A program made the position numbers and the translations under genes. From CAMBDS01 sp964355675 (GTDB lineage Bacteria > Electryoneota > AABM5-125-24 > Hatepunaeales > Hatepunaeaceae): a stretch of 64,000 nt of DNA. Below, piece after piece: positions 8,465 through 16,800 of the stretch. Each line of letters begins with the position of its first letter. The first letter of the stretch is position 1. Under the pieces are notes generated by a model. That model was not told the DNA's origin. It did no database searches and saw only the letters and a list, made by a program, of their open reading frames with translations. The DNA lies in contig CAYHEC010000004.1 of NCBI GenBank assembly GCA_964355675.1, forward strand, positions 62,001 through 126,000, written 5' to 3'.

Positions 8465-9549
8465 AATTCGGAATAATTCAACATTTTGAGTGGTTGAAGG
8501 CAAAAACGGGATACCATGATTTGGCTTCAAGTGGGATTAATGGACCAGAGAGTCTTGAAGAATTGGGAGTGCGTACTTCCGATCTCCCACTCTCCGGAGG
8601 CAATGTCTATGGTTATCCACCATTAAAGGAATGGTTAGCCACTAAATTCGGAGTCACATCCGACAGAATTGCATTAACGCCGGGAGCGAGCGGAGCCAAT
8701 TTTGCAGTGATTTCGACATTAGTCGGAGCGACCGACCAAGTGGTGCTTGAAACGCCGGTCTATCAACCGTTGACCAGTGTCGTGGAAGTAGTCTCTGATG
8801 TTCCGCCGAAATTTTTTCATCGGTTAGCCGAAGAAAATTATAGAGTTGACCCTGAGCGACCATTTGAGATGCACCCAAATCCTCATCTAATAATCACGAC
8901 CAATCTGCATAATCCAACTGGTATTTATGAACCGAATGAAACATTCCATAAAATCGCAGACAAAGCTTCCTCTCAAGGCGGATGGCTTCTGGTGGATGAA
9001 ATATTTCTTCCTTTCATGGCAGGTAAGGAGTGGTCGAGCGCCGCATCAGCTCATGACAGGATTATCGCAACTGGAAGCTTAACTAAAGCTTGGGGATTGT
9101 CAGGTTTACGAATGGGATGGGTCGTAGGCCCCAGGGATATTATCTATAAAATCCAAAGATTGCTCGATTATACCCAGGGGGTTCAATCGGTGTTTAATGA
9201 AGCGTTGGCGCTCCGTTTATTAGAGACAGGCGTGGCTGATAATTTACTTAACAAATCACGACTGCATGCTGAAGAGAATGGAAAGTTAGTTAGTGAATCG
9301 CTAAATAGTTGGAACAAGGCATTAATTGTTAAACCTGACGCAGGCGTAGTCATATATGTCAAACAGCCTGATGGGGCGAATACTGATAAATTCTGCCAGA
9401 CGCTCTTGGAAAAATACAATGTTTTGATCACTCCTGGCCGATTCTTCCGTGATCCGTCAGGATTTCGGATTGGATTTACCGCTTCCAAGAATGATGTCAC
9501 GAGTTGGCTTGGGCATTTACAAGAGATTTATGATACAATCTGGCATTAA
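8461..9549 (+). CDS. PLP-dependent class I/II aminotransferase
   Basis: A 362-residue fold-type I aminotransferase. In order: YGYPPLKEWLATKFGV substrate-side helix, TPGASGANF cofactor-binding turn, the HNPTG motif (TNLHNPTGIYEP), VDEIF with the PLP-ring Asp, and SLTKAWGLSGLRMGW with the Schiff-base Lys209 followed by the phosphate-binding Arg. It starts with GTG at 8461 overlapping the lipid-kinase stop, so the two are co-translated although their functions have no obvious link. The amino-acid substrate cannot be read from the sequence; the best guess is a general aspartate/aromatic-type enzyme. Confidence 0.88.
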   Translation: MKFGIIQHFEWLKAKTGYHDLASSGINGPESLEELGVRTSDLPLSGGNVYGYPPLKEWLATKFGVTSDRIALTPGASGANFAVISTLVGATDQVVLETPVYQPLTSVVEVVSDVPPKFFHRLAEENYRVDPERPFEMHPNPHLIITTNLHNPTGIYEPNETFHKIADKASSQGGWLLVDEIFLPFMAGKEWSSAASAHDRIIATGSLTKAWGLSGLRMGWVVGPRDIIYKIQRLLDYTQGVQSVFNEALALRLLETGVADNLLNKSRLHAEENGKLVSESLNSWNKALIVKPDAGVVIYVKQPDGANTDKFCQTLLEKYNVLITPGRFFRDPSGFRIGFTASKNDVTSWLGHLQEIYDTIWH

Positions 9550-9806
9550 AACCTTACTATCATGTCACACCGACTCTTACAGTGGAAGGACGAATTTATT
9601 CACTCTTCTGGACGGCAACTAAAGTCGCCGTACTCAAGCTATGCGACAAAACAGCCGTGACATAACTCAAGTCGAATTCACTCTTGATCTCTTGAATGGA
9701 TGGTAGAAAAAGTGAAAAAGGCGTCATGCTTTGCATGACGCCTTTTTATACTCCTCAGAGTAAAACCATTAGGCTTATTAACGAAAAGTTAATCCTGAAA
9801 TTCGTT
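9550..9806. other. convergent intergenic region, no gene seen
   Basis: 257 bases between the aminotransferase and the minus-strand precorrin-2 dehydrogenase gene. It contains a short imperfect palindrome around 9614-9632 (GGCAACTAAAGTCGCC) and the terminator at 9715-9747. I see no coding potential. Confidence 0.6.
9715..9747. terminator. bidirectional hairpin terminator (AAGGCGTCATG stem)
   Basis: Arms 9715-9728 and 9734-9747 are perfect complements around CTTTG, with five A before and five T after, a textbook intrinsic terminator usable on both strands. The GGCGTCA core is shared with the hairpins at 5841-5863 and 18245-18272. Confidence 0.9.
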
Positions 9807-10664
9807 TCACGAGTCTGTTTTTGGTGGTTCTTCTGATGAATAACCAAATCCCGGTTCGGCGGCGTACCTTTCCTCCCAGTCTGGAGCATCGTGAGTCAAA
9901 ACACCGACTTCATCTGGTGGAGGTATCCGATCTGTTTCGACTGCAGAATACCCTGCCGCGTAGCTTGATCGAGGCATAAAACCGGTCGAACGTGCCGTTT
10001 TAGGTATTGGGGCTGGTCGAGAAGTCGCGCCTGCTCGTTGAGAGTGTTTAAGTATTTGAATCCATTCAGCAATCGATGTCTTTTCAAGAGGCATTGGCTG
10101 TACTTCAACGGGACCCGTATGAATAAAATTGTCGTAATATTCTTTTTTACGTTCCGGGATCTTTGTGTTTTTCTCAACAGCAACCTTAAACCGTGCCGCC
10201 AACTTAAGCCAATTTCCCCAGCCCTTGGCCGCACTGCCAAGTCGGCGGATGAATTCGACGGCAAGAAATGGAGCATTCCCTCCGCTGGAGACAGCAACGG
10301 TAAGCTCACCCTCCCGCAATATCGCCGGAACATAGAATGTGCTCAAAGCCGGGTCAGAACAAACATTAACCGGCATATTACGTTTTCGGAGTTCCGTGAC
10401 AAGATCGGCCTTGTTTGGAACATCTTCTCGTCCTATCACGACAATATCGTAATCATCAGCGTCTTCGATTCTAAAAGCGCGTTGCTCCCACTTTACTCTC
10501 GAAAGACTTGCAAGAACAACGATTTTAAAGTCCGCTTGGGGAGCGATCACATTGACCGTAGCTCCAGCTTCAAGAAAGAGCTCGATCTTGCGTAATACGG
10601 ATGGCCCACCTCCCACAACAAGGCATCGGAGAAGTTGTCCATCAAAATAAAGTGGCAGATGCAT
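9807..10664 (-). CDS. precorrin-2 dehydrogenase/sirohydrochlorin ferrochelatase-like protein
   Basis: Resembles the N-terminal half of CysG and yeast Met8, which oxidises precorrin-2 with NAD and can insert iron to make siroheme. The N-terminus has LYFDGQLLRCLVVGGGPSVLRKIELFLEAG, a Rossmann nucleotide site, then VNVCSDPALSTFYVPAILREG and AVSSGGNAPFLAVEFIRR, both characteristic of this family. From about residue 180 to 285 there is a long, low-complexity, Pro/Ser/Arg-rich tail (SRPAPIPKTARSTG) of no known fold, longer than in Met8-like proteins. No uroporphyrinogen methyltransferase or other tetrapyrrole gene is nearby, so the pathway (siroheme, d1-type heme or cobalamin) stays open. ATG at 10664 has no competitor. 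Confidence 0.82.
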   Translation of the reverse strand: MHLPLYFDGQLLRCLVVGGGPSVLRKIELFLEAGATVNVIAPQADFKIVVLASLSRVKWEQRAFRIEDADDYDIVVIGREDVPNKADLVTELRKRNMPVNVCSDPALSTFYVPAILREGELTVAVSSGGNAPFLAVEFIRRLGSAAKGWGNWLKLAARFKVAVEKNTKIPERKKEYYDNFIHTGPVEVQPMPLEKTSIAEWIQILKHSQRAGATSRPAPIPKTARSTGFMPRSSYAAGYSAVETDRIPPPDEVGVLTHDAPDWEERYAAEPGFGYSSEEPPKTDS

Positions 10665-10965
10665 GAAATCCCTATATTATAATTCGTGAAAATTGCTAAT
10701 CAGATTGACTGTTGCCAAAACAATTTTCTATCAGCTAATTGATTGACACATTACGTTATCATACGTTTTTTCATACCGGCGAAGGTCAGTATCCAGTCAA
10801 ACCATTGATTACACTGGGTTCCGGCCTTCACCGGAATGAACAGCGATATTAAAACCTTGCGTGTCAATACAGCTTATTGATTGACGATGCGATAAAAGAT
10901 TGCTATTAAAACTGAGGTGAAAGTTATACTTTTACTTTCAGGCTATATTAAGGGTTACGAAAAAA
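10665..10965. other. intergenic region containing a REP-like repeat
   Basis: 301 bases between the starts/ends of two minus-strand genes. It is AT-rich apart from the imperfect inverted repeat at 10771-10839. The part next to 10664 should carry the promoter of the precorrin-2 dehydrogenase gene; a TATAAT-like hexamer on the minus strand (10676-10681) lies too near the ATG to be convincing. I see no small gene. Confidence 0.5.
10771..10839. repeat. imperfect inverted repeat of the CCGGCGAAGG type
   Basis: Left arm 10771-10797 (TCATACCGGCGAAGGTCAGT...) and right arm 10813-10839 (ACTGGGTTCCGGCCTTCACC...) pair at about 21 of 27 positions. The wording of both arms is that of the widespread dispersed hairpin found in many bacterial genomes in which an R/CCGGCGAAGGCCGG stem is flanked by ATCCAG. 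It is non-coding. Confidence 0.7.
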
Positions 10966-11793
10966 CTAAGATTTTATTTGGCGTGCTTTTGCCCATGATA
11001 ACAATATGGAAAGAATCAAAGCGCCCATAACGACGGTTAATGATAGATATATGTCAATCTTGTAGTAATGATTTATCAGCATCTTAACGCCAACAAAGGC
11101 GAGTATGAATGCGATTCCATACCGCAGATAGACAAACATCTTGTCAGCATGCGCGAGTAGGAAATATAGCGAACGAAGACCAAGTATTGCGAAAATATTC
11201 GCGGAAAATATAATTAATGGATTCTTAGTTATAGCGAATGCGGCCGGTATGGAGTCGATGGCAAACATTAAATCGCTACTCTCGATAGCAACCAACACCA
11301 ATAACATAGGCGTCGCCATCAATCCATCAATGTGTTTAACGAAAAATCGGTCGCCAATAAAACCATCGGTAATAGGAAACCATTTCCGAATCAACCTTAC
11401 AAGTTTGTTCTGCTTGAAATCGATCTGCTCCATTTCAGATCCGAGCATCTTATAAGCGCTGTAGATAAGGATAAGACCAAATACGTAGAGGATTGGTTCA
11501 AAAATTGTGACCAGCACTACACCGAGTGAGATAAATATCAATCGCATGATAACAGCGCCAATGATTCCCCATTGGAGGACTCGTAACTGGCGGTGCGAGT
11601 CAACCCCAAATGTCTGAAATATCAAGAGAAACACGAAAAGATTGTCGATCGACAAGGTCCATTCGATCAAGTAGCAGGTCAGGAACTCCATACCCATTAC
11701 GGAGCCCTTGTAGTGGTACACACCTGCGGTGAATATCATGGCGACAGCAAACCAGACGATCACCATTACCAAGGCTCGTTTAGGGGACATCAT
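10966..11793 (-). CDS. TerC/Alx family integral membrane protein
   Basis: A 275-residue protein with about nine hydrophobic membrane segments. The family signature is present: FLTCYLIEWTLSIDNLFVF (acidic residues in the first conserved segment) and VAIESSDLMFAIDSIPAAFA in the second half. TerC/Alx proteins act in the cytoplasmic membrane; characterised members export manganese or load it onto secreted enzymes, others give tellurite resistance. It lies 46 bases after the DUF362 gene on the same strand. That gap is too small for a yybP-ykoY manganese riboswitch, which often precedes alx-type genes. Confidence 0.92.
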   Translation of the reverse strand: MMSPKRALVMVIVWFAVAMIFTAGVYHYKGSVMGMEFLTCYLIEWTLSIDNLFVFLLIFQTFGVDSHRQLRVLQWGIIGAVIMRLIFISLGVVLVTIFEPILYVFGLILIYSAYKMLGSEMEQIDFKQNKLVRLIRKWFPITDGFIGDRFFVKHIDGLMATPMLLVLVAIESSDLMFAIDSIPAAFAITKNPLIIFSANIFAILGLRSLYFLLAHADKMFVYLRYGIAFILAFVGVKMLINHYYKIDIYLSLTVVMGALILSILLSWAKARQIKS

Positions 11794-11839
11794 GTTGCAC
11801 CAAATTGTTCAATGTGAGAATCGTTATTGTGATAAAAAG

Positions 11840-12943
11840 TTACTTTATCGTTTCGATCGAACCGTAACGTTCGTGAAACATCTTACCCCATTCGGACTTA
11901 TCGAACATCTCGATCCATTTACCACTTTGCATAGGATACCAAACGTAATCGTGATAAACGAAGGATCCAAGCACAAAGATATGAACTAATGGTGTGTGGA
12001 AAAAAAGTTTTTGTATTCGATGTAATGGTCCGAACCAAAGGATATCCCCTACCCTGCTGGCAATATTATCGCCTACGGAAAAATTCCACGATTCATTCGA
12101 GACATCATCGCCAACCAATTCGATCTCACGAGGATCACCGACACCGAGTTTTTCCTCATGAGCGCCATGAATGTATTCAAGTGAAAGAGGATCAAAACCC
12201 ATCATTCGCGCGGCGACTGCGTCGATGGCGGTCTGATCGGAAGAAGCTAAAAGTATATTCTTTTGTACTGGACGCATAGTGCGAGGACCTGGGCCGTTCC
12301 CTGCAAAGGTTCCGTCCATAACTGCGAAGAGCCCGGTGTGAATTTCCTTCTGAATACGCAAAAGATCGACAAGAGTACGGTGAATCACACTATGAGTATA
12401 ATGCCGGCGGGTATTAAGTAATCCACCGAAGGCGTTTTTCATTGCACCGGTTGTTGTCGTATAGATATGGCATTTAATTGTGGGAAGGTGGACGATATTA
12501 GTACCGTGGAATTGCTTAGGTATGCGAATCCCTTCCGGAAAAATTTTGTCAAGCGCGGGGGTTTTGCCTTTGGGACGATATAGCTCCCAATCAATGTCTT
12601 CTGGGCGAAAATTATAGAGATGCGGGATCTTATATTTTTCGTAAACCGGATTAAGGTGGTTAAGTTTTCCACCTTTATCAGCTTGTGTCACGGCTGTTTT
12701 ATTATGAACAGCGACGAGATCGTTGAAATGATGGTTTTTTAAGGAAAGAATCGTCCCCTCGAGCTGCCAAGGGGTTGTATTCGCACCCGGAAAAAAAAGA
12801 TGCCAGGAGATGTTGTCTTTCAAGATTGTACGACTCGCCGGAGCAAGCGCCTGATCGATTCCCGCAAGATCGCAAAGACGTTCGATATCTTTGAGCACGG
12901 TTTCCGGTTTTGTCCTTACCGCCGCAACTACTGCTCGAGTCAT
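11840..12943 (-). CDS. DUF362 domain-containing protein
   Basis: A 367-residue cytoplasmic-looking protein of the DUF362 family (function unknown; often fused to or next to ferredoxins). Visible conserved pieces: VAAVRTKPETVLKDIERLC, the GANTTPWQLEG segment, PTIKCHIYTTTTGAMKNAFGG (family hallmark), VMDGTFAGNGPGP and ASSDQTAIDAVAARMMGF. No CxxCxxC ferredoxin cluster is present here. ATG at 12943 overlaps the ogt stop by 4 bases, so it is co-translated with Ogt and followed by the TerC gene. Confidence 0.88.
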   Translation of the reverse strand: MTRAVVAAVRTKPETVLKDIERLCDLAGIDQALAPASRTILKDNISWHLFFPGANTTPWQLEGTILSLKNHHFNDLVAVHNKTAVTQADKGGKLNHLNPVYEKYKIPHLYNFRPEDIDWELYRPKGKTPALDKIFPEGIRIPKQFHGTNIVHLPTIKCHIYTTTTGAMKNAFGGLLNTRRHYTHSVIHRTLVDLLRIQKEIHTGLFAVMDGTFAGNGPGPRTMRPVQKNILLASSDQTAIDAVAARMMGFDPLSLEYIHGAHEEKLGVGDPREIELVGDDVSNESWNFSVGDNIASRVGDILWFGPLHRIQKLFFHTPLVHIFVLGSFVYHDYVWYPMQSGKWIEMFDKSEWGKMFHERYGSIETIK

Positions 12944-13452
12944 TTTACAATCACACCTTCATGTTCCAATAATGCTCTTTTCATTGGTAAACCACCTCCA
13001 TAGCCATGCAGACTGCCATCGGATCCGAGTACGCGGTGGCATGGGATAAAAATTGCCAGGGGATTCGTTGCCATTGCCCTGCCGACTGCCCGGGCCGCGT
13101 TCGGACTGCCTGCCATAGCCGCAAGTTCTCCGTAACTAACTGTGGCACCGAATGGTACTTTCAGCAAAGCATTATAAACACGGGCGGTAAATCCTGAAAA
13201 TACGGGTATTGGATAAGTGCTCCACAAGAGAGGTTCACCGGCAAAATAACAGTTCAGCCATTCTCTGGCGTCAATAAGTGAGGGAAATATTTCGCCTTGC
13301 TGAAGCGGCATCAGGTGATCAGTATCGGAGAATATTTCTCCGGGCAACCTGAGCCGTGTCACCAAAGATGCGTCACCTTCGATTCGAATAACACCGATTG
13401 GTGTTTCGACATGCAAAAAACGTTTGAGAGTTGTCGTTCCTACGTTAGCCAT
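12940..13452 (-). CDS. ogt: methylated-DNA--protein-cysteine methyltransferase
   Basis: Suicide DNA-repair protein that takes the alkyl group from O6-methylguanine onto its own Cys. The active-site motif IPCHRVLG holds Cys138; the helix-turn-helix with the Arg finger is AAMAGSPNAARAVGRAMATNP, and GYGGGLPMKRALLEHEG closes the domain. At 170 residues it has the usual N-terminal ribonuclease-like domain plus the catalytic domain. It is the first gene of a minus-strand run ogt-DUF362-terC and lies just downstream of tRNA-Phe. Confidence 0.95.
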   Translation of the reverse strand: MANVGTTTLKRFLHVETPIGVIRIEGDASLVTRLRLPGEIFSDTDHLMPLQQGEIFPSLIDAREWLNCYFAGEPLLWSTYPIPVFSGFTARVYNALLKVPFGATVSYGELAAMAGSPNAARAVGRAMATNPLAIFIPCHRVLGSDGSLHGYGGGLPMKRALLEHEGVIVK

Positions 13453-13475
13453 CCATCACTCTTATTAAATACGGT

Positions 13476-13505
13476 ACGGGCTGCCTTAATTTTCAGGCAG
13501 CCCGT
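13476..13505 (-). terminator. hairpin downstream of tRNA-Phe
   Basis: Perfect 10-bp arms ACGGGCTGCC (13476-13485) and GGCAGCCCGT (13496-13505) around a 10-base AT-rich loop. It begins 6 bases after the tRNA 3' end on the minus strand and precedes ogt by about 23 bases. There is no strong T-run, so it may be a processing or partial termination signal between the tRNA and ogt. Confidence 0.6.
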
Positions 13506-13510
13506 TCATG

Positions 13511-13583
<73 letters not shown>

Positions 13584-13693
13584 AGAATTAGGTTGTTAAA
13601 TCGTACATATAATAAAACGATAATATAATCGGCAGAGGCTCCCACTGCAAGCTTTGAAGTCGTTCAAATGAAGAATGTAAAGGATAAAGTAAT

Positions 13694-13722
13694 TTGGTGA
13701 TGGAAGAAAAAGTGATTATAAT
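13694..13722 (+). promoter_or_regulatory. candidate sigma-70 promoter for the gingipain-like gene
   Basis: TTGGTG at 13694-13699 and a perfect TATAAT at 13717-13722 are 17 bases apart. The start codon follows 88 bases later with a good ribosome site (AAGGAG, 13798-13803). The -35 box is weak, so this is tentative. Confidence 0.4.
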
Positions 13723-13810
13723 ATAACTATTGATGTAAAGATCAATTTGGGATCGTCCTCGGCAAATATAAGCCGAATAAAAGATAAACTGAAACTTAAG
13801 GAGTTGAAGT

Positions 13811-16800
13811 ATGACACGTCGCATAGCATCACTACTCTGCGCGGGAGCCGCGACTTTCGTCGTCGTTTCGTTTGCACTCGCTGTCCAATCAACGGTCAAG
13901 ATTACAAGCCAATCCGATGCCAGAATCACCTACCACGTGCTTACGGCCAAAGATCAACTTCTACAAAATATAACAAATTACCAAAGGCAACCCGAATCCG
14001 CGGGAGCTGGAAGTGGATTTTACATTGCACCAGATGCCCCAATTCTGCCATCGACAACAAGTTACTTTGAGATACGTTCAGGAACAAATCCTGTCGTAAG
14101 AGTCAAGGCTCTTTCAGTTTCAAGAGTTCTGGTCGAAAAACCACCTTCGACTTTCAACTTCTCGACCGACAAAATGGAGGCGTTTTCAGCCAAATCAGGA
14201 GATAAAGTTTATCCCCCGGAAATGTACTCCATTGGCGAACCAGTCTCGTTTCGTGGAAGAACACTCTTCCCTGTCACGGTTTATCCCATTCAATACGATT
14301 CCCACACTCAAGAGTACATCAGAAATACAGATATCGAGGTCACGCTCGCAGGTGATTTCCAGCCTGATCTCGCGCAACGTTCAGGGCTTGCATCACCTGT
14401 TTATAGCAAAATATTCTCAACACTAACGAATAATCCACCAGGCAGAGACGATATTGCACCCAACTTGCCTTCAGGCAGTTACGTGGTTGTTGCCCGCGAA
14501 GAATGCCTGCCCTTCGCCATACCGCTTATCGAATGGAAGCGCCAAGCTGGATTCGGCGTGACTGTACTCACATACTCAGCAGGTAATTCAGCCGCCAACG
14601 TAAAAGAAGACATTCAAAACATCTATGACCGAGCTTTCGATGCCGGTGAAGAGCCCTTCGAGTATCTCCTCATCATTGGCGACAGAGAAGAAAATCATAA
14701 AGGAGCTCCCTGGACTTTTCCATCGTTTTATGGTGAACCAAGCATGGAGCGAATTGCACCACATGCCGATTATATCTACGGTCTTTTAGACAATCCTGAT
14801 GATCCGGTAATGGATGTCGCCGTTGGTCGGATAACTGCAGGCGATACTGCACGGATGGAACTTGCCGTCAACCGTCAGCTTTCCTACGAACGAACTCCGA
14901 ATATGGACAATCCTGATTTTTTTATAAGCAGTGGTGTTTTCAGTCAGTATTGGGGCGATGATGGATTGAATCGAGAGCAGTTTTACACGGTCAACTGGGG
15001 TGAACAAGCCCTTTGGGAAAAGGGCTTTCGAGGAATTCAAAGATATGACGTCGATACAGCTGATGTGGAAGGCGACGCTGTTGCCAGAGTTATGGCTCAA
15101 TGGCTGAATCGGGGTGTTAATGTATGGATCGGTCGCGCTCAGATTCGGGCATGGAATAATGGTCTTGCCGGAGTTAATGTCAACCAGAATAGAAACTTTC
15201 CCTTCGGGATTAATATGACTGGCCACGGAGAATTTTCGGGCGAATGGGTGTATGGAGATGGAGATGGCGAAAATTTAAAAGGCGCTGTTGTTTGGACAAC
15301 CGGCTGGGGCACGCCGGTAACTGTCTATTCCAATGGAGTTTGGCAAACGTTAGTAGATGGAGTCATCAACAACGATTTGCCGATTGGCTGGGCAAGAACC
15401 TTAATCGGACTGGAATGGCAGTCACGTTTTCCACATGGCTCTGCACAGCGAGGAGTTTACCAAACCGACATCGATCTCTACGGAGATCCTGGTCTGCAAC
15501 CATGGACGACAGTTCCGAAACAAGTCGAGATTTCTCACGTCCGTGAGCTAACAGTTGGCATGAACTATCTCGTCGTACATGTGACTGAACAAGGGAGTAA
15601 CGATCCTGTGGAAAATGCTTTGGTTACGCTTTACTCCCCTGGCAACATTCCAGAGCCAGCCAGATACCCTGATCACGAACCTCTCCTGCAGATGACTGGT
15701 CGGACCGATGCGGCCGGACGTGTTAGCTTCGATATTGCTGATGGCTTGCCAGTTGGCAGATTGTTCATCACGGCGACAGGACGCAATATCTGTCCGGTTT
15801 GGGAACAATTGAACCTTCAGCCGGGCGACCCGCCAAACCTTACTGTAGAAAGCGTCCAAATCGTTCAAGGTGAAGCAAGAGCTGGAACGCAGTGCACAAT
15901 AAGAGTTACTGTAGCAAATAATGGCGGATCTGAGGCATTCAACGTCAATGGGATTGCCAGGAGCCGATCTGCGCACGTCCAGATTGACGATGTCGAAATC
16001 AATTTTGGAGATATTCGTGCTGGAGGACGAGTTGTCGCAAATCGAGACATACAAGTAACCTTTGATCGAAGCACGCCAAACGAATTTGTCCCGGAACTGG
16101 TGTTATGGGTCAATTCCAGAGGTGATTCGAGCACCTCGCTCATTAGAATGGAAGTATCTGCCCCGAAGCTATCTGTTGAGAACATCGAGCCTAGCTACCG
16201 TCTTGGCGACGAAATCATCTTGTTTCCAGGGCTGGTAAATTCCGGTCGCGCTACCTATGAGGGTGGAACAGCTACTTTGGTCTCAAATGATTGGCGACTC
16301 GATGTCATTGATGGCTCGGCAAATTACCCGAGGGTAGCTCCCGGACAAGCAATTTCTCCATCTGATGGCGATAGGTTTATCGTTCGAAGTAAACCCGGAG
16401 CAATCCCTGGACCCGATGCGTCCTTGATGATGATTATCAGGTCAAATGACGCGGTAGTGGACACTCTACAAATCACCTTCGCGCTTGGTCACGAAGTAGC
16501 CGGCAGAGGTCCAGAGCCTGCCGACGCCTACGGCTATACCTGTCTCGACAACAGCGACACAGCATGGATTCGATTTCCATTTAGCGTGTGGGATGAAATA
16601 TACCCTGAAGACGACGGAGGATATGCACCTGGCAGGTCACTGCTTACCGCTGGAAATGGACAAGCTTCCCTTAATGTGGCAGTAGTTGTGGCTCTTGATT
16701 TTCCGTTTCGTTTCTATGGACAGACGTACGATTCCATTACGGTTTGTAGCAATGGATTTATCTCGGTTGGATCTCAGACGAGACAGGTTAATTTTGAAAA

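Noticed and set aside
10038..10595. 185-codon open frame on the plus strand
   Set aside because: Antisense to the precorrin-2 dehydrogenase gene, with a Cys/Arg/Ser-rich composition of a non-coding frame.
10676..10681. TATAAT box for the precorrin-2 dehydrogenase gene
   Set aside because: It is only about 12 bases from the ATG and has no -35 partner at the right distance.
11794..11839. Manganese riboswitch before the TerC gene
   Set aside because: Only 46 bases separate it from the DUF362 stop, too few for a yybP-ykoY aptamer, and no conserved loop is seen.
15548..16054. 168-codon minus-strand open frame
   Set aside because: Inside the gingipain-like gene on the opposite strand, with no family motif.
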